The position numbers were made by a program, and so were the translations under genes. Source: 21-14-0-10-47-8 sp966211795 (lineage in GTDB: Bacteria; Bdellovibrionota; Bdellovibrionia; Bdellovibrionales; Bdellovibrionaceae). From it: 64,000 nucleotides of DNA. The stretch spans positions 1-64,000 of the forward strand of contig CBIHNW010000019.1 of assembly GCA_966211795.1 (NCBI GenBank), written 5' to 3'. This document shows, in pieces, positions 43,253-51,112 of the stretch. Below the pieces are notes generated by a model. The model was given only the letters and a program-made list of their open reading frames with translations, did no database searches and had not been told where the DNA came from. Position 1 is the stretch's first letter. Every line of letters begins with the position of its first letter.

Positions 43253-43295
43253 AATGTATGCTAAACTTGACTTAATGTAAAGTATAGTTTACATT
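43253..43295. promoter_or_regulatory. Divergent promoters sharing an operator-like palindrome (XRE gene / lepB)
   Basis: AATGTAAA (43274-43281), six bases, TTTACATT (43288-43295) form a perfect inverted repeat. Plus strand: TTGACT (43267-43272), 17 bases, TACATT (43290-43295). Minus strand: TTTACA (43276-43281), 17 bases, TACATT (43253-43258). Both promoters therefore overlap the dyad, a natural site for the XRE protein to repress both directions. Confidence 0.6.
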
Positions 43296-43329
43296 TTGTA
43301 CAGGATAAACGACACGAAAGGTCAATTCC

Positions 43330-43989
43330 ATGAAAGCCTATTTCAAAAAGAATGCTTCGTTCCTGGTCTTCGTTCTCATCACCGTCGCCGTCCGCTGGAG
43401 CTTTGCCGACCAGTATCGGGTGCCGACCGGTTCGATGGAGCCCACCATCCACGTGGGTGATCACGTTTACATCAACAAGATGGCTTACAGCGTGAAGCTT
43501 CCATTCACCGACATGCATCTGTTGGAAACCGGCGAACCACAGCGCGGAAATATCGTGGTCTTCACGTCCCCGGAAGATCCGTCGATGAATCTGATCAAAC
43601 GCCTGATTGCGATTCCCGGTGACCACGTTCATATCCAAAATGGAATTGTTGCGATCAATGGCTCGATGATTGCCGGCTCTGAAAAAATCCTGGCTTCACT
43701 GGAGCAGGACACTGAATCGGAAATGTTCTATGAAGAGCAATTGGGATCCACTCATTATACGGTTAAGCGGCTGCCGCATTTCGTGCGTGCTGAAGATATG
43801 GATTTTGTCGTCCCCCAGGACCAGTACTTTTTCATGGGCGACAATCGCGACAACAGTCACGACGGGCGATACTTTGGATTGGTTTCCAAAGATCATCTGA
43901 AAGGACGCGCTCTGGCCGTGCTCTGGAACATTCGCCTGGAAGACTGGCTTCCGACCATGGATCTGGGCCGCATCGGCGCTCAGCTGTAA
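43330..43989 (+). CDS. lepB: Signal peptidase I (LepB)
   Basis: 219 residues, inner-membrane serine protease that removes Sec signal peptides. N-terminal anchor (about 9-25), then box B with nucleophile Ser35 (TGSMEPTI), box D with general base Lys90 (LIKRLIAIPGD) and box E (GDNRDNSHDGR). One N-terminal span, shorter than E. coli LepB. GAAAGG eight bases before the ATG. Given the many exported proteins around, several LepB paralogues may exist in this genome. Its promoter is overlapped by a palindrome that could be bound by the neighbouring XRE protein. Confidence 0.95.
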   Translation: MKAYFKKNASFLVFVLITVAVRWSFADQYRVPTGSMEPTIHVGDHVYINKMAYSVKLPFTDMHLLETGEPQRGNIVVFTSPEDPSMNLIKRLIAIPGDHVHIQNGIVAINGSMIAGSEKILASLEQDTESEMFYEEQLGSTHYTVKRLPHFVRAEDMDFVVPQDQYFFMGDNRDNSHDGRYFGLVSKDHLKGRALAVLWNIRLEDWLPTMDLGRIGAQL

Positions 43990-44031
43990 ATACCCAGGCG
44001 CTCTCGGAACCCAAGAGCGCCTTGTTCAAAA

Positions 44032-44517
44032 CTACTGACAGTAAAAATCACCAACAGGGTTACCTTGATTCATCGCTACGCCGGTACCGGTGTATTGATA
44101 ACAGTGAGTGTAACCATCGTTACCTTGGCCCCAGCTGTAATACGAAGGCGACGACTGTTCACAAGAATAATTCGGTACGGGCGAACCTTCGTTCATGGCC
44201 ACTCCGTAGGCTGTGTATTGATAGCAATAGCCCCAACCGCTCTGCGCTTGGCCCCAATTGTAATAGGACGGACGGCTCTGTTCGCAATTCCAGTTGCTGA
44301 CGGGCATACCTTGATTCAAAACCTGGCCATAGTTGGTGTATTGATAGCAATAACCCCAGCCATTCTGAGCCTGACCCCAGTCATAATAAGAACCTGTGTT
44401 TGGTCCGGGCACAGGCATCGGCGCTGCAGCCGGAGCATTTCCGTTCCAAATTTGGCTGCCATCGGCCAGAGCGGCCATCGATAAAAAAGTGATCAGAGAT
44501 AAAACCAGTGCTTTCAA
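44032..44517 (-). CDS. Exported protein with three 41-residue aromatic/Cys repeats
   Basis: 161 residues. The start is set at TTG (44517) because AGGAGG lies six bases upstream and a signal peptide follows (MKALVLSLITFLSMAALAD). The ATG upstream at 44541 has no SD, and its codons contain that AGGAGG. Three repeats of period 41 begin at residues 43, 84 and 125 (SYY-x-WGQ-x5-6-YCYQYT-x3-G ... C). Each keeps two Cys and many Tyr/Trp. Such repeats suggest a carbohydrate- or surface-binding module, but no family is recognised. Follows lepB convergently. Confidence 0.65.
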   Translation of the reverse strand: MKALVLSLITFLSMAALADGSQIWNGNAPAAAPMPVPGPNTGSYYDWGQAQNGWGYCYQYTNYGQVLNQGMPVSNWNCEQSRPSYYNWGQAQSGWGYCYQYTAYGVAMNEGSPVPNYSCEQSSPSYYSWGQGNDGYTHCYQYTGTGVAMNQGNPVGDFYCQ

Positions 44518-44696
44518 ATGAATCCTCCTTGTACGGTTCATGAATCCATTTGAAAGTTTCAGATTTAGAGACGGATATAAATGAAAATATGACGACTCGG
44601 CATGTCTGCCCCCACCCGAAAACGAATTCTTCGCATCGCTTCCAGCTTCCAGCTTCCAAGTCGCCATTGATGTGGCCGAAGCCTCAAACCTGTTTT

Positions 44697-46241
44697 TTAA
44701 GGAGTTCCGGAAGAGCCTGGGGTTTGTCCCGAAGGCAGATCGCTTTTTTCTTTCGCCGTTGAATCGTTCTCGGATTTAAAGTTTTCGAACTTTTCACCGT
44801 CGAAGCGGTACAGCTGACCTTCACCGTCCATCACGGTTGCCAAGTTGACCGGCCGACCCCAGATGAAGAAAAGATTCTTCAGGGTTTCGGTCAGGTAATC
44901 GGGCTGCATGTCGATGCCTTCCCACATGTGGCCGATCAAAAGCTCGCCGCGATTTTCAAAGTTTCCGTCTAAAACCTTGATGATCGGTTGGCCAAAGTTG
45001 GTCATGTGGAACAAGAGCTTCGCCTTGATCGCTTTGAAATCTTTGGTGTCGACCTCAAACTGATTCGTGCGCTTATTAAATTTATAAACGAAGAGTTTAT
45101 TCTTCACGCAAAATTCTTCAGTTAAGAACTCGTCGATAAAGGTCACGTCATTGTAGATCTTGCGGACTTCGAAAATTTTCTCGCGTCCCAAGCCCAATTT
45201 TTTATCCCAATGCTGGCGTTCGCGAATGTCATCGCACTGTTCCCAGTCGCGACCGAACTGGCCTTTGTTCCATCGCTCTTCGATATTTCGCATGAGCTCG
45301 ATGCCGACTTTATAGGGATTGTAACCTTGCGGATTCATCGCCACCGTTCCCGAATGATGATCGGCGAAATCGATGATTTCCGAATCGTTCAAGATTTTCT
45401 CGGTCATCAATTTCGAGTGCCAATACGAAGCCCAACCTTCGTTCATGGTTTTGGTCATGCCCTGCGGAGCAAAGTAATAAGCTTCATCCCGAACGATGGT
45501 CAGCACATCTTGCTGCCAGTCTTCCAGGGGTGCGTATTGCAACAGGAATTTCAGCACGTCACGCTCTGGCTCGGTCGGAAATTTTTGTTTTTTCGCCGCT
45601 GCTTCGGCCGCCTTGCGCTTTTGTTCGGCGATAAATGCCGGCGGATTGATGTAATCGCGCATGTACTCGCGGTCGTATTTCAGCATATGGCTGTTGTCCC
45701 GAGGCTTTTCATCCTTCGGCACGATCGAGGTTGTCGTATAGACGCTGTGACGATCGATCAGGTTTTCGATGCTCAGGCATTTATCAATAAAGTTTTCCAC
45801 GACCTCGACGCCGTAACGATCCATGTAGCGACGGATGCGGGTCGCGTGGTTGGCCATCTCGTCCATCATCTTGCGATTGGTTTTGGAAAACCAAATATTG
45901 TTCTTAAAGAAATCGCAGTGACCGTAGACGTGCGCCATGACCAGCTTCTGGTCCATCATGGCGTTGCCTTCCATCAGGTAGGCATAGCAAGGATCGGTGT
46001 TGATCACCATTTCGTAAATTTTCGAAAGGCCATATTCGTAAGATTTCGAGAGGTGCTCGTATTCCATCCCGAATTTCCAATGTGGATATCTCACGGGAAA
46101 ACCGCCGTAGGCCGCGAATTGGCTGATTTGATCATAGGTCACCAGCTCAAAGATGGTCTCGAAGCAATCAAGCCCCGCATCTTTGGCGATCTGGCAGATC
46201 TTTTTTCTTTCGGCTTCCAATTCCAGCGTGAGATTGGCCAC
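44697..46241 (-). CDS. SpoVR-family protein
   Basis: 514 residues, GTG start (46241) one base after the yeaH stop, with AAGGG upstream. Homologous to SpoVR/YcgB (EYEHLSKSYEYGLSKIYEMV, NEGWASYWHSKLMTEKI, INPPAFI). The family is linked to stress and peptidoglycan maturation but has no proven chemistry; in sporulators it affects cortex formation. Third gene of prkA-yeaH-spoVR. The C-terminus ends in a short SGQTPGSSGTP tail. Confidence 0.93.
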   Translation of the reverse strand: MANLTLELEAERKKICQIAKDAGLDCFETIFELVTYDQISQFAAYGGFPVRYPHWKFGMEYEHLSKSYEYGLSKIYEMVINTDPCYAYLMEGNAMMDQKLVMAHVYGHCDFFKNNIWFSKTNRKMMDEMANHATRIRRYMDRYGVEVVENFIDKCLSIENLIDRHSVYTTTSIVPKDEKPRDNSHMLKYDREYMRDYINPPAFIAEQKRKAAEAAAKKQKFPTEPERDVLKFLLQYAPLEDWQQDVLTIVRDEAYYFAPQGMTKTMNEGWASYWHSKLMTEKILNDSEIIDFADHHSGTVAMNPQGYNPYKVGIELMRNIEERWNKGQFGRDWEQCDDIRERQHWDKKLGLGREKIFEVRKIYNDVTFIDEFLTEEFCVKNKLFVYKFNKRTNQFEVDTKDFKAIKAKLLFHMTNFGQPIIKVLDGNFENRGELLIGHMWEGIDMQPDYLTETLKNLFFIWGRPVNLATVMDGEGQLYRFDGEKFENFKSENDSTAKEKSDLPSGQTPGSSGTP

Positions 46242-46242
46242 G

Positions 46243-47343
46243 TTATTTCCCTTTGCCTAAAAAATCTTTGATTGAATCCAAAATTTTGTCGCGATTTTCA
46301 ATCTGACTGAGGATGATGCGCTCATCCCCCGGAAAGTCCTTTTGCAGATCCTTTAAAAATTGGCCGGATCCGTACTTGCTTTCCACCTGCCCGTAACAAA
46401 AGACATTGCAGTTCGGTAAGAAAAAATCTTTCAGGATCTTCGTGCACAGACGGGTGTCTTCGCCGCTCCAGTTGTCACCATCGGAAAAATGAAATGGATA
46501 AATGTTCCATTCGGACGGATTGTATTCGGCCTCGATCATTTCCTGGCAAAGCTTGTAAGCCGAACTGATCAAGGTTCCGCCCGATTCGCTGGTGCGAAAG
46601 AACGTGTCTTCATCGACGACCTTGGCGGCCGCATCGTGAATGATAAACCGGGTCTCAAGGCCCTTGTAATGCTTGCGAAGCCACGCATTGATCCAAAAGC
46701 TTTCCAGGCGAACGATTTCCTTTTGCTCGTCACCCATTGAACCCGAAACGTCCATCATGTAAATGACGACGGCTTTGGTTTGGGGTTTAGAGACCGTTTT
46801 GAAAGTGCGGTATCTCATATCGCGCTTGATCGGCACGATCACCGGCTCATCGGGATTGTAAGTTCCCGCCGACACATTTCGCATCAGGGCTTTTTTGTAA
46901 GACGATTTAAAATGGCGAAGTCCTTCGGGACCGACCGGAGCCAGACCTGAATATTTCGTCTTCATGGTATCGATGTTTTTATGGCCTTTGGGTTTGATAT
47001 TCGGAAGCTCGAGCTTCTCGCCCAAGATTTCGGCCAGCTCGTCGATGCTCAGCTCGGCTTCGAGCATGTGCTCGCCGGCCTGATCGCCCGCCTGCCCCTG
47101 GCCATCACCAGGTTCGCCGACGCCGTCACCAGGCTTGCCTTCACCTTGACCGACGCCGCCTTCATTTTTTGGACCGTAACGAAATGTAGGGATCTCGATA
47201 TGAGGCAATGGGATTTTGATATAGTCCTTTTCGCGCTTCCCGATCATCTCGCCTTGCGAGACAAAGCGCTTAAAGTCCTGTTTGATCTTCCCTTTGATGA
47301 TGTCTCTAAACCTGTTGTGGTCTTCTTTAATCGACACGGACAT
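46243..47343 (-). CDS. YeaH/YhbH-family (DUF444) protein with VWA-like domain
   Basis: 366 residues. The ATG at 47343 is used; the preceding TTG at 47346 is possible. A Gly/Gln-rich low-complexity stretch (about 60-95) is followed by a von Willebrand A-like domain with intact MIDAS start DVSGS (198-202). DUF444 proteins work with PrkA kinases and SpoVR in stress and stationary-phase responses. The SD region is unusual: GAGAGG is paired with CCTCTC in a 6-bp hairpin (about 47347-47366) that directly precedes the start, and a five-codon GTG mini-frame ends at the TGATG of the start. Confidence 0.93.
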   Translation of the reverse strand: MSVSIKEDHNRFRDIIKGKIKQDFKRFVSQGEMIGKREKDYIKIPLPHIEIPTFRYGPKNEGGVGQGEGKPGDGVGEPGDGQGQAGDQAGEHMLEAELSIDELAEILGEKLELPNIKPKGHKNIDTMKTKYSGLAPVGPEGLRHFKSSYKKALMRNVSAGTYNPDEPVIVPIKRDMRYRTFKTVSKPQTKAVVIYMMDVSGSMGDEQKEIVRLESFWINAWLRKHYKGLETRFIIHDAAAKVVDEDTFFRTSESGGTLISSAYKLCQEMIEAEYNPSEWNIYPFHFSDGDNWSGEDTRLCTKILKDFFLPNCNVFCYGQVESKYGSGQFLKDLQKDFPGDERIILSQIENRDKILDSIKDFLGKGK

Positions 47344-47387
47344 CAAGAGAGGCTCGCCACCTCTCCCCCCTCTATGAAAAGGCGCAG

Positions 47388-49463
47388 TTACTTGTTCTTG
47401 ACATCACCGCGAGCAAAGATGCTCGCGACGTAATGAAGAACGTCTGTCGCCGAAATCTCGTCATAACCAAAATCTTTGATCAATCGGGTCTTCACGATAT
47501 CAATTTTTTCCTGGGTGTCTTTATCGACCACCGAAGAAACCAGTGACGTCAGCTTGATACTGTCTTTTTGATCTTCAAAAAGTTTCAGCTCCAAAGCTTT
47601 GTGCAAGCGCTCGTTCATCTTGTAATTGAACTTCTTGCCATCCAAAGCCAGTGCTCCGATGTAATTCATGATTTCCCGGCGGAAATCATCTTTGCGCGAT
47701 TCCGGAATTTCGATCTTCTCTTCCACCGCGCGCATCAGACGCTCATCTGGCTCGTCATCCTGGCCCGTAAACTGATTGCGGACCTTTTCTTTCTGAGTGT
47801 AGGCCTTCACGCTATCGATATAGTTCGCGCAAAGTCTTTGCAGTGCCGATTCATCCGCACTGATCGCTCTTTGCACTTCACCTTTGATGATCTCTTCGTA
47901 CTCTTGCTTCACCATGCCCAAGAGCTCGCGGTAATCCGCTTTGAGCTCTTCGCTTGATAAAAGCGAGTGATTCTTCAGACCGCTATCCAATTCATTCATG
48001 ATCATGAACGGATTCACCGATCCGCGGTTGCTCTGCTGAGCGGCCACGATCGCGTTTGAAAGTTTATCCTGAATGTAACGAGGCGAAATACCTTCCAGAC
48101 CTTCGCGGATCGTTTCCTTGCGAAGTTCCTTGACGTTATCTTCCGTGTAATTGGCCAGCGTCTTTCCGTTGTAAAGCTTGAGCTTCTGAATCCTGGTCAG
48201 ATTCGCTTTCTTCGGCTTCTCCAAGCGGGTCAACACCGCCCACATTGCCGCCATTTCAATCGTGTGCGGCGCGATCGAAATTCCACGCAGGCGCTGAGAA
48301 TTGAAATCCTTCTTGTAGATATTGATCTCATGTTTCCAGCGAGTGATGTAAGGAATGTCGATCTTCACGGTTCGGTCACGAAGAGCTTCCATGAATTCGT
48401 TGTCTTGCAAACGACGGTACTCGGGCTCATTGGTGTGACCGATGATCACTTCATCAATATAAGTCTGCGCAAATTTCTTGGGCTTGATTCGATGCTCCTG
48501 TGATGCCCCCAACAGGTCATACAAGAAGGCGACATCCAGTTTCAAGACCTCGACGAATTCGATCATTCCGCGATTGGCGACGTTGAATTCACCGTCAAAG
48601 TTAAACGCGCGTGGATCCGAATCCGAACCGTACTCGGCAATCTTTCGGTAATTCAAATCACCGGTCAGCTCTGTCGAGTCCTGGTTCTTTTCGTCTTTCG
48701 GTTGGAAAGTTCCGATACCGACGCGATCACTTTCAGAAAGGGAGAGGCGTTTCACACGAACGTGGTTCATGACCTTCATCAGGTCGCCACCGTATTTATC
48801 CATCAAACCTTTAAAGATATAACGGCTCGGAGGAGAAAGCTCCCCTTCGATATTCACGCGGAAGGTGCCTTCCAGACCACGATTGATTTCTTCGCACAAT
48901 TGCGCCCGCATTTCTTCCGGAATCAGCCACAAAGGCTCTTCATTCATCGGCGAGTGAAACAGGCGAACATCTTTACCGAGCAAAGTTCCCAACGTGCCGT
49001 CTGGATCGATCCACTCAAAAGTGTACATCGCGCCCTCTTCGGTTTTCGAATAGGCCTCGACACCTTTTTTAAGCATTCGGCAGATCGTCGATTTCGCGCT
49101 TCCGACCGGGCCGTGCAACAGGATCACCCGTTTTTCGGTGCCGTAGCCCAAGGCCGCGGATTTCAGAACATTCACCAGCTTCATCAGCGGGACATCCAGT
49201 CCGAAGACCGCGTCTTTCCCGTTGTTTTTTGCATCATCAAAAAATTTGTAGCGAATGATTTGCTTTTTAAAATCGATGTATTCTTCGGTCCCGGCTTCGA
49301 TGATCATGTCGTACATGCGCTGAAACGCATTGCGCGTGATCTTCGGGTTGGCTTTCACCAAATCCAAATACTCTTGGAACGTTCCCGTCCAATTCGCGTG
49401 GTAGATACCATGACTTGTTTGCCAGTTTCGTACGAGTGACGAAAGATCAACTTTGGTGGCCAT
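47388..49463 (-). CDS. PrkA/YeaG-family serine protein kinase
   Basis: 691 residues. N-terminal AAA-like domain with Walker A GPVGSAKST (118-126), followed by the C-terminal PrkA kinase-like domain. AAGGAGAG precedes the ATG. First gene of the operon with yeaH and spoVR. In Gram-negatives YeaG-YeaH control responses to nutrient limitation. A TATACT -10-like box about 75 bases upstream is the best promoter hint; a matching -35 is not clear. Confidence 0.95.
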   Translation of the reverse strand: MATKVDLSSLVRNWQTSHGIYHANWTGTFQEYLDLVKANPKITRNAFQRMYDMIIEAGTEEYIDFKKQIIRYKFFDDAKNNGKDAVFGLDVPLMKLVNVLKSAALGYGTEKRVILLHGPVGSAKSTICRMLKKGVEAYSKTEEGAMYTFEWIDPDGTLGTLLGKDVRLFHSPMNEEPLWLIPEEMRAQLCEEINRGLEGTFRVNIEGELSPPSRYIFKGLMDKYGGDLMKVMNHVRVKRLSLSESDRVGIGTFQPKDEKNQDSTELTGDLNYRKIAEYGSDSDPRAFNFDGEFNVANRGMIEFVEVLKLDVAFLYDLLGASQEHRIKPKKFAQTYIDEVIIGHTNEPEYRRLQDNEFMEALRDRTVKIDIPYITRWKHEINIYKKDFNSQRLRGISIAPHTIEMAAMWAVLTRLEKPKKANLTRIQKLKLYNGKTLANYTEDNVKELRKETIREGLEGISPRYIQDKLSNAIVAAQQSNRGSVNPFMIMNELDSGLKNHSLLSSEELKADYRELLGMVKQEYEEIIKGEVQRAISADESALQRLCANYIDSVKAYTQKEKVRNQFTGQDDEPDERLMRAVEEKIEIPESRKDDFRREIMNYIGALALDGKKFNYKMNERLHKALELKLFEDQKDSIKLTSLVSSVVDKDTQEKIDIVKTRLIKDFGYDEISATDVLHYVASIFARGDVKNK

Positions 49464-49609
49464 AGATCTCTCCTTGAGAAAAATGTTTTGGGACCAAATT
49501 ATTGTAATTATGAGAGCTCTGCCCTGAGCCTCATGTTAAATAGTATAACCCGGATAGAGGTCTAAGCAGTTAATTATATATTCGAAAAATCTCAAATTGG
49601 ACGTCGTTA

Positions 49610-50215
49610 TTACTGCAGCTTATATCTCTTATAGCTATCAGGAGCATCTAAGCTAAAAGCCTTCTCGGGTGACTGGACTTTAGTCGTAAAGTTCTTAACT
49701 AAGACCTGCAGTTCAAACTGTTGATTCGCAATGGTGATCCGTTTCTTTTCGCCGTTGCGTTCCGTCCAGACGACTTGCATGCCATCCGATCGCTGGCATT
49801 TTTCGATGGGATGGCCCGTGCAATTAAAGCCCTTCAAAGGCTCATCGAAAAAGATCGAATACAACCAACGTGGGTCCACGTCCGCTCTCAATAAAGGCCG
49901 CAGTGATTTTTCGGAAGCAGGTCCAGAAAAGTATCTCTTTTGCGTGTGGACCGCGTAACTGACATCCTCGTCCTTCAATAGAAAGCTCGCGACGTGCACG
50001 CCCAAAGTCCCGCTCACTTCCATGCGCAGGGCCTGATCCCGAACCGCCATCACATCCAGACTGATCGCATTCGACCGGCCGGTCTGCAGCTCGCGGATCT
50101 GCGCCTTGGCTTCCCACTGGCCTTCATCCTTTGTCGAATTGTAAACAACCGGCGCCGTCGTACAGGCAGCAAGGGCCATCATAAGAATGGTTGCGGAAAA
50201 GAGCTTTATTTTCAT
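49610..50215 (-). CDS. Outer-membrane lipoprotein (LolB/DUF4292-like)
   Basis: 201 residues. Start at 50215 gives MKIKLFSATILMMALAAC, lipobox LAAC (Cys18). The mature part is an antiparallel sheet (ISLDVMAVRDQALRMEVSGT, then VHVASFLLKDEDVSYAVHTQ) like the LolB/LppX half-barrel that binds lipids, and DUF4292 proteins share it. A carrier role is inferred from fold similarity. It is not next to lolA or ispE, so it is not plainly LolB. Its start is only 13 bases from that of the divergent gene. Confidence 0.65.
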   Translation of the reverse strand: MKIKLFSATILMMALAACTTAPVVYNSTKDEGQWEAKAQIRELQTGRSNAISLDVMAVRDQALRMEVSGTLGVHVASFLLKDEDVSYAVHTQKRYFSGPASEKSLRPLLRADVDPRWLYSIFFDEPLKGFNCTGHPIEKCQRSDGMQVVWTERNGEKKRITIANQQFELQVLVKNFTTKVQSPEKAFSLDAPDSYKRYKLQ

Positions 50216-50227
50216 AGAATTAATTCT
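50216..50227. promoter_or_regulatory. 12-bp palindrome between divergent start codons
   Basis: AGAATTAATTCT is a perfect palindrome filling the whole gap between the two divergent starts (50215 and 50229). On the plus strand TAGAAT at 50215-50220 could also be a -10 giving a leaderless message. Confidence 0.4.
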
Positions 50228-50228
50228 G

Positions 50229-51095
50229 ATGGCTGATGCAAACAACAAGCAACCAAAAAACGCAGGCTTCCCGCGACTGACAAATCCGATGATGGGCTTG
50301 ATGCTGGCTTCCATCTGCTTTGCGGCGGCCTACATTTCCTGCCAACCGGTGGAAAAAGAACTGGGTGCGACTTCGGTCAATCCAACTGCACTGACGACGG
50401 ATCAACAGGCTTCGTTCAATGACGCCATCAATGGGATCAGTCGAATTGAATCGGCAGTGATTGAAATCAAAGGCCTAGGCACCGTGCCGGCCATCACGGA
50501 CCAAACTGAACAAGACATCAAAAATGCGCTGACAGCTGCGACCACTTGTCAGACATCTTACAGCCGAACGACCGCGACCGTTGGCGCACGTCAATCCACT
50601 TTGAACGTCACGGGCGCCAGCTGTCCCTTAATTGCTAGCTACGAATCAAAATATGCTCCAGGCACCCCGGCCGGACCCTATTCTTTGCTGGCGACATTTA
50701 AGATCACGGATTCAGCGCTGAAATCAAAGAATGATATTTACGAGATCGCCTTGAATGGCACGGGCACACAAAGTTTCAGCAACGATCATGGCACCGTGCA
50801 CACCGACGTTTCTGGAACCATTCAGTCGGCGAGCTTGGGCCAGATCAAAGTTTCCATTTCGAATCAGCAAAATTTTTTCACGGATTTAAACGGAACTTCA
50901 GTCGATGGAACCCGTTTGATTCAACTTTCATTTCCGACACTGAGCGCGCAGAAGCCGGCATTTCTAGCGGTCTTAAAAGTTGAATTTGCGATTAAAGAAA
51001 ATCAAGATCAGTCCAAATACCAACTGAACGGCGTCGATATTTCAAAGGCCGAATTCGACAGCTACGTTCAGAAGCTTGGCATTCTCACGCTTTAA
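50229..51095 (+). CDS. Membrane-anchored or exported protein, unknown
   Basis: 288 residues if started at 50229; a later start near 50289-50298 would give a signal-like MMGLMLASICFAAAYISC, with Cys in lipobox-like context (YISC is atypical). The mature part is Ser/Thr-rich and beta-like (ALKSKNDIYEIALNGTGTQS). No SD site is visible for any start. Divergent from the lipoprotein gene with a 13-bp gap. No family recognised. Confidence 0.55.
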   Translation: MADANNKQPKNAGFPRLTNPMMGLMLASICFAAAYISCQPVEKELGATSVNPTALTTDQQASFNDAINGISRIESAVIEIKGLGTVPAITDQTEQDIKNALTAATTCQTSYSRTTATVGARQSTLNVTGASCPLIASYESKYAPGTPAGPYSLLATFKITDSALKSKNDIYEIALNGTGTQSFSNDHGTVHTDVSGTIQSASLGQIKVSISNQQNFFTDLNGTSVDGTRLIQLSFPTLSAQKPAFLAVLKVEFAIKENQDQSKYQLNGVDISKAEFDSYVQKLGILTL

Positions 51096-51112
51096 GCAGC
51101 GGATGAAAAAGT

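Noticed and set aside
44641..44660. Three tandem copies of AGCTTCC downstream of the repeat-protein start region
   Set aside because: Only three 7-base units in non-coding DNA; too short to call a functional repeat.
45210..46271. 353-codon plus-strand frame antisense to spoVR and yeaH
   Set aside because: Long, but spoVR is conserved over its full length on the minus strand and the antisense product has no recognisable domain.
48702..49439. 245-codon plus-strand frame antisense to prkA
   Set aside because: Shadow of a highly conserved kinase gene; no SD site, no domain.
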